Below, in pieces: positions 6,082 through 6,105 of a DNA stretch of 6,105 bases (its first letter is position 1; the number at the start of each line of letters is the position of its first letter). The position numbers and the translations under genes were made by a program. The stretch spans positions 1-6,105 of the forward strand of contig DFXX01000053.1 in the NCBI GenBank assembly GCA_002381765.1, in the 5' to 3' direction. The notes beneath the pieces were generated by a model. The model did not search any database. It was not told the DNA's origin and was given only the letters and a program-made list of their open reading frames with translations. This DNA comes from Bacteriovoracaceae bacterium UBA4097. GTDB lineage: Bacteria > Bdellovibrionota > Bacteriovoracia > Bacteriovoracales > Bacteriovoracaceae.

Positions 6082-6105
6082 AAGAGGAAGCTTTCCCCTT
6101 TTTTT
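6082..6105 (+). terminator. Probable rho-independent terminator after smc
   Basis: AAGAGGAA (6082-6089) pairs with TTCCCCTT (6093-6100) around the loop GCT, with one A-C mismatch. A run of seven Ts (6099-6105) follows to the window edge. An alternative outer pairing, GGGGA at 6063-6067 with TCCCC at 6094-6098, is also possible. It starts 33 bp after the smc stop. The stem is modest, but the T-run and position support a terminator, which would make smc the last gene of its transcript. Confidence 0.62.

Noticed and set aside
1..6105. Mobile element, CRISPR, phage or toxin-antitoxin system
   Set aside because: No transposase, integrase, direct-repeat array, target duplications or recognisable toxin/antitoxin pair; smc is a chromosomal core gene with intact flanks.

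Overview
The window holds one large housekeeping gene on the plus strand, smc (chromosome-structuring ATPase, complete), and to its left a run of four minus-strand genes that head away from it. In transcription order these encode a small secreted DUF333-type protein, a secreted papain-like (family C1) cysteine peptidase with a DUF4124-like tail, a 70-residue charged protein of unknown function, and the start of a lipoprotein that runs off the left edge.

Organism: a Gram-negative bacterium, most likely of the Bdellovibrionota (Bacteriovorax/Peredibacter-like). This rests on the style of the Smc head sequence as I remember it from that group, a GC content that looks moderate to low by eye, and the secreted papain-like peptidase. 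It is inference from memory, not a database match.

Layout: 1-179 (minus) 5' part of a lipoprotein gene; 180-243 AT-rich spacer with a small palindrome; 244-456 (minus) 70-aa protein, whose Shine-Dalgarno lies inside a perfect 8-bp hairpin at 461-479; 502-1788 (minus) C1 peptidase; 1785-2153 (minus) DUF333 protein, overlapping the peptidase start by ATGA; 2154-2371 divergent intergenic region with a 13-bp palindrome; 2372-6049 (plus) smc; 6082-6105 probable rho-independent terminator.

How the parts relate: Smc is self-contained here (its partners ScpA and ScpB are not in the window) and has no evident functional link to the minus-strand genes. The DUF333 and peptidase genes are almost certainly co-translated, and both carry export signals, so they form a small envelope or secreted module. 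The peptidase has no room for a classical inhibitory propeptide, which leaves open whether the co-exported DUF333 protein or the C-terminal tail controls it. The 70-aa gene and the lipoprotein follow on the same strand with short gaps (45 and 64 bp) and may belong to the same transcript. I see no RNA genes, CRISPR arrays, insertion sequences or tRNA/att signatures.
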